Below, one piece after another: positions 15,157-17,744 of a DNA stretch of 17,744 bases (position 1 is its first letter; each line of letters opens with the position of its first letter). Origin of the DNA: Streptomyces caelestis (GTDB lineage: Bacteria; Actinomycetota; Actinomycetes; Streptomycetales; Streptomycetaceae); the NCBI RefSeq assembly GCF_001279005.1, contig NZ_LGCN01000254.1, positions 1 through 17,744 on the forward strand, read 5' to 3'. The position numbers and the translations under genes are program-made. Below the pieces are notes generated by a model. That model was not told the DNA's origin. It searched no databases and saw only the letters and a list, made by a program, of their open reading frames with translations.

Positions 15157-15573
15157 TCAGGACATGACTCCGAAGTCATGTTCGACGCGCGCAACGCGCA
15201 GACGGGTCGCGTCGTTGCCATCCCCTTGTGATCCGGGCTTGGGCACCTGCCGGGGGAGTGACCACCGAATCCGGATACCGCGAACCACGACCACAGACGG
15301 CCTGCGGTACCTGCTCGGCGCCTTCCAACTGCCCTCCCTGTACGACCTCAGCCCCGACCAGTCCGCCACGACGGTGGCCAGGCCGACATGCCAGGCGCGC
15401 GTGTGCCACCTCAGCCACAGATCACTCCAGCCACGCTTCCTGTCGTTGCCTTCGCCCGGCCACCCCTGACCCGTACGGGGAAGACGGCAGGCAGTCGACA
15501 CGCCCGAGGACCAGCGCTTGCGCCGGCCCGCAGGGCCTGCTGGAGACTCGCGAGCCCGACGTCCTTCATGCAT
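15157..15573 (-). CDS. Possible small basic protein, unrecognised
   Basis: A minus-strand frame from the ATG at 15573 would encode about 138 residues, rich in Arg and Trp, with no family I recognise (for example WHTRAWHVGLATVVADWSGL). My count over about 42 codons in its middle gives close to 93 percent G/C in third positions but only about half in first positions. That is the codon pattern of a real Streptomyces gene. Against it are a weak ribosome binding site and a position in what should be the non-coding origin upstream of repI. It could also be a remnant. Confidence 0.3.
   Translation of the reverse strand: MHEGRRARESPAGPAGRRKRWSSGVSTACRLPRTGQGWPGEGNDRKRGWSDLWLRWHTRAWHVGLATVVADWSGLRSYREGSWKAPSRYRRPSVVVVRGIRIRWSLPRQVPKPGSQGDGNDATRLRVARVEHDFGVMS
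15162..15214. repeat. Two adjacent inverted repeats
   Basis: ACATGACT-N4-AGTCATGT (15162-15181) is a perfect 8-bp hairpin. It is followed directly by CGACGCG-N18-CGCGTCG (15183-15214). Together they form a cruciform-prone block at the left end of the putative origin region. Confidence 0.6.
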
Positions 15574-15624
15574 GAAGAACTCGCAGCCTTCAACGCGGCC
15601 CTGACCTGCAAAAACACTCACAAT

Positions 15625-15800
15625 GATCCGACTGGGGAAGCGGCATACCCGATCCTGGGATCGTCTTTGACGACTCACGGATCGGGTTGACCCGATCCTG
15701 GGAGCGGGATGACCCGATCCCCGAAGCGGATCGATCCGACTCGGGGATCGGATCAGGTACCTATGAGCACACTGCTCGTGTGGCACACCGATCCGACTCT
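15625..15800. repeat. GATCC iteron cluster, putative replication origin
   Basis: ACCCGATCC occurs at 15647, 15690 and 15712, spaced 43 and 22 bp (four and two helical turns). Its inverse GGATCGGGT at 15679 forms a 9-2-9 perfect palindrome with the second copy. GATCCGACT occurs at 15625, 15733 and 15790, and GATCCTGGGA at 15651 and 15694. CGGATCGATCCG (15728-15739) is a 12-bp palindrome. The block lies 110-280 bp upstream of the repI-like gene, in DNA more AT-rich than its surroundings. Confidence 0.7.
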
Positions 15801-15807
15801 GCAGCGG

Positions 15808-15874
15808 GATCACTTAGCAATGTGGTAATGCTCTTCCTGGTAAGTGATCTGTTTCCCGAGCCTGATCGCTTACC
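15808..15874. promoter_or_regulatory. Inverted repeats at the repI-like promoter
   Basis: GATCACTTA (15808) and TAAGTGATC (15841) form a perfect 9-bp inverted repeat with a 24-nt spacer. A third copy, GATCGCTTACC (15864), is the inverse of GGTAAGTGATC (15839-15849) with one mismatch. The position just before the gene suggests an autoregulatory operator. Confidence 0.5.
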
Positions 15875-15907
15875 GGCCCCATACCGACTTGCAGGGACGG
15901 CCCTCAC

Positions 15908-16387
15908 ATGGCAGAACAGGCGCGAAAGATCCTCGCCCTGGTCGATCAGGACACAGGCGAGTTCGAAGAGGTGTACCGCGCCAACTACGCCTTCGACGGG
16001 GCTCACATCAACGTGGGCATCCGCAAGGGCCGGGAGCTGGCTTCGGCCGCCTCAGGCCTGACCGACCGGGAGTTCCGGGTTCTCGTCTGGTACTGGTTCG
16101 CCACGGAGACGAGCGAGGAAGCCATCATGCGTACGGGTGCGGATATCGCGGCAGAACTCGGCATGAGCCCGGATGCTCTGTCGAGAGTGGTGAAGGTCCT
16201 CAAGCAGGCTCGGCTGCTGGTCGAGGCTGGCGGGCTCGGGCGGACCACCTTCTACAGGTGCACGCCCTACCTCGCCTTCATCGGTACTGGCTTCGCCCAC
16301 CGTGAAGCCGTGAAGGACTGGAACCCGCCAGAGACCAGGGTGCGCGAGCCCCGTGACCGCCGGCGTCGGAAGAAGGGCGAGGCCTGA
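15908..16387 (+). CDS. Winged-helix plasmid replication initiator (RepL/SCP2 RepI-like)
   Basis: This 159-aa protein has the layout of RepL-type plasmid initiators. An N-terminal KILALVDQDTGEFEEV strand is followed by GLTDREFRVLVWYWFA, then a winged helix with TGADIAAELGMSPDALSRVV and KVLKQARLLVEAGG, a wing ending in TFYRCTPYLAFIGTG, and a basic tail (DRRRRKKGEA). As I recall, SCP2 RepI is about 161 aa. The ATG has only a weak AGGGACGG ribosome binding site. Its stop overlaps the next gene's ATG by one base (TGATG). It would bind the iterons upstream to start replication, and probably the inverted repeats at its own promoter. It could instead be a plain MarR-like regulator. Confidence 0.65.
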   Translation: MAEQARKILALVDQDTGEFEEVYRANYAFDGAHINVGIRKGRELASAASGLTDREFRVLVWYWFATETSEEAIMRTGADIAAELGMSPDALSRVVKVLKQARLLVEAGGLGRTTFYRCTPYLAFIGTGFAHREAVKDWNPPETRVREPRDRRRRKKGEA

Positions 16388-16710
16388 TGAGGATTCACGA
16401 CGCGGAAGACGTCCAGTACCTGCTCAGGAAGACCGGGCGCGTCCTCAGTCCCAACCAGCGGATCGTCGTCATGCTCTACGCATCCTCGGAGCAGCGGCCC
16501 GACGGAACGGTGATGATCAAGGCCAGCGAGCTGGCCGCCACCGTAGGGATGACACCGCCGGTGCTCTCTCGCACCCGCAAGGAGCTGCTTGAGGCCGGCT
16601 GGCTGGAGATCACCGGCAGCGTGGGAAGCGTCAAGCACTATCGGCTCGCCCCGGCCCTGTTCGAGGACCGCGGCCCGGCCGGACGCCACCTGCGGGCTGT
16701 CGGCAGCTGA
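16387..16710 (+). CDS. Small winged-helix replication protein (SCP2 RepII-like)
   Basis: This 107-aa protein has a helix-turn-helix (VMIKASELAATVGMTPPVLS, then RTRKELLEAGWLEITGSVGS) and a wing ending in KHYRLAPALF. It begins at the ATG in TGATG, so its translation should be coupled to the upstream gene. In SCP2 a second small gene, repII (about 131 aa as I recall), has the same arrangement and is needed for replication. It may be DNA-binding partner or accessory initiator. A perfect hairpin ends the unit 17 bp after its stop. Confidence 0.65.
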   Translation: MRIHDAEDVQYLLRKTGRVLSPNQRIVVMLYASSEQRPDGTVMIKASELAATVGMTPPVLSRTRKELLEAGWLEITGSVGSVKHYRLAPALFEDRGPAGRHLRAVGS

Positions 16711-16726
16711 AGGGTGGTGCAGCGCG

Positions 16727-16762
16727 GTGAAGCGACCCGACTCCAGAGTCGGGTCGCTTCAC
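16727..16762 (+). terminator. Terminator of the replication operon
   Basis: A 17-bp perfect stem (GTGAAGCGACCCGACTC and its complement) with a CA centre lies just after the repII-like stop. There is no U-tract. A role as a structural DNA site cannot be excluded. Confidence 0.75.
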
Positions 16763-16912
16763 GGTGGGGGAACATATGAGCTGCGACTGCGGATCCCGTA
16801 CGCCCAGGTGTGCAGTGGCCGGCCTTCGACGTTCCCGCTCTCCCTCACCCGGGATCCACCTCTCAATGCTCCAGTCCGGTTTCGCGGTCTGTTCGGCGGG
16901 TTCGTCGGTGGA

Positions 16913-17074
16913 TCGTCGCCGGTAGTGGCTGTGCCGGGTTGTTGCCTGGTGGTGTCTGCGCCGGGTGGACCAGTGCGGCAGCCCGGTCGCTGACAGGGCC
17001 GGCGGGGTGAAGACGGCGGGGAGGGCGGTCAGGAAGGTCAGGGCGAGCATGGCGAGGGTGATGTGCCGGCACCA
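16913..17074 (-). mobile_element. Remnant of a transposase C-terminus (IS701-like)
   Basis: Minus-strand residues WCRHITLAMLALTFLTALPA and then LPHWSTRRRHHQATTRHSHY match the closing blocks of IS701-type transposases (WYRHITLAMLAxAFL and LHWSxWRRRHQAxARxxHY). They are brought closer together than in intact enzymes, which implies an internal deletion. The DDE catalytic part is absent. No terminal inverted repeats were found. The stretch from the replication terminator (16763) to here holds nothing else recognisable. Confidence 0.55.
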
Positions 17075-17163
17075 CGGAAGACCTTGACACCCGCGTCATA
17101 CCGCCGCCTTCGCGCCGGACGACCGGCACCGCACCGCCTGCGGGAGGACGCGACGGCGTCGGC

Positions 17164-17184
17164 GATTATCACGGCGTGATAATC
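17164..17184. promoter_or_regulatory. 21-bp perfect palindrome, candidate operator
   Basis: GATTATCACG and its exact complement flank a single central G. The TTATCA/TGATAA half-sites are strikingly AT-rich against the GC-rich surroundings, typical of MarR- or TetR-type operators. Confidence 0.6.
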
Positions 17185-17391
17185 CGGCCCGTGACATCGC
17201 CCCGGTGATTCCGCCCAGGGGGGCGGCAGAGGGAGACCGTTGGCTGAGGCGCCGCTGCCCGGGCGAGGTGCGGGTGGCCCGTCGTGGAGACGCCGTCGGG
17301 CAGGCCGCCCACCGCGGGGCGAGCAGCCCCGATCCGCGAGAGTGCGTCAGGCCACCACGCCGGCGGTTCCCGAGCGTCTGCTGGGGACGCC

Positions 17392-17569
17392 GACGATCGT
17401 CATCACGATCCGCTCGCGGACGTCCTCGCCGAGTACGCCGACCAGCAACGCGCGATCGCCGCTCGGCCCGCGCCCCGGCGCATCGGTGTGGCGCAAGGCA
17501 CTGGCTCCCCTGCCACCGGATCAGCGGCGGATGCTCGTCGACACGCTGCTCGCGTACGAAGTCGCAGTC
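17392..17569 (+). pseudogene. Possible remnant of a MarR-family regulator, frameshifted
   Basis: One frame gives LADVLAEYADQQRAIA (from 17392). After a +1 shift, another gives WRKALAPLPPDQRRMLVDTL (from 17489), which looks like the C-terminal helix pair of a MarR protein. No intact winged helix was found upstream. The assignment rests on a short match. No other gene is visible in 17185-17649. Confidence 0.25.
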
Positions 17570-17649
17570 GGTGGAGGGGAACAGGACGGAGGCGAACCCC
17601 GCCCGAGGGAACGCACGGTCAGGGCACCGCATGCTCGCGGAACCCGGCG

Positions 17650-17744
17650 TCAGCGTGCGAACTTCTCCCTGGCCGCCGGGGTGACGGGGGTGAAGAAGTT
17701 GACGAGGTTGCCGTCGGGGTCACGGAACAGCAGCGACCGGTTGC
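17650..17744 (-). CDS. VOC/glyoxalase-family protein, C-terminus only
   Basis: The last 31 residues of a minus-strand gene lie inside the window, ending NRSLLFRDPDGNLVNFFTPV plus a short basic tail and TGA at 17650. The FRDPDGNLVNFF segment is the classic closing strand of glyoxalase/bleomycin-resistance/dioxygenase proteins, where a metal-ligand Glu is often present; here Asn stands at that place. The start and most of the protein lie beyond the right edge, so the substrate cannot be judged. It is distinct from the PhnB-like VOC gene at 4816. Confidence 0.75.
   Translation of the reverse strand, partial: NRSLLFRDPDGNLVNFFTPVTPAAREKFAR

Noticed and set aside
15162..15181. tRNA-like anticodon stem and loop or attachment site
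   Set aside because: There is no T-arm sequence (GGTTCRANTCC) or acceptor stem nearby, and no integrase gene in the window.
14846..15469. 207-codon plus-strand frame in the gene-poor region
   Set aside because: No domain or family resemblance, and it runs through the hairpins and inverted repeats.

Overview
The window is high-GC DNA with GC-rich third codon positions, GGAG-type ribosome binding sites and actinobacterial families (SARP regulator, DUF5707, SKLP crystallin, EpsC-type acetyltransferase). It comes from a Streptomyces or close relative. It reads like a chromosome arm or large plasmid, because genes of unrelated function alternate with broken genes and at least one plasmid-type replication module.

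Left part (1-6.6 kb): a serine O-acetyltransferase with a Pro/Ala-rich N-terminal extension that is open to the window edge. It is followed on the same strand by a Tat-exported bicovalent FAD oxidase (BBE type) and a thioredoxin reductase that probably shares its operon. Next comes a divergent pair, a YafY-type WYL regulator and a VOC protein, with a candidate operator between them, and then an AlkZ-like DNA glycosylase.

Middle (6.7-12.5 kb): the C-terminal part of a plasmid/ICE-type HTH protein that carries a phased array of palindromes, abutting an apparently shortened zf-HC2 anti-sigma gene; a DUF1304 membrane protein; a secreted killer-toxin-like (SKLP) crystallin; a scrap of an AfsR-type NB-ARC gene; an ECF sigma factor; and, convergent with it, a SARP/AAA regulator.

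Right part (12.5-17.7 kb): three minus-strand genes (secreted DUF5707 protein, YbjQ-family protein, secreted SGNH hydrolase), then about 1.2 kb with no convincing gene but many repeats. That stretch leads into two small winged-helix genes joined by TGATG and closed by a 17-bp perfect hairpin. This layout matches what I recall of the SCP2 minimal replicon: non-coding origin, repI, repII. Behind it lie a transposase C-terminal remnant, a 21-bp perfect palindrome, a possible MarR remnant and the C-terminus of a second VOC protein running off the right edge.

The most interesting items are the SCP2-like replicon with its GATCC iterons, and the array of palindromes inside the truncated HTH gene, where the same DNA motif is translated in two different frames.
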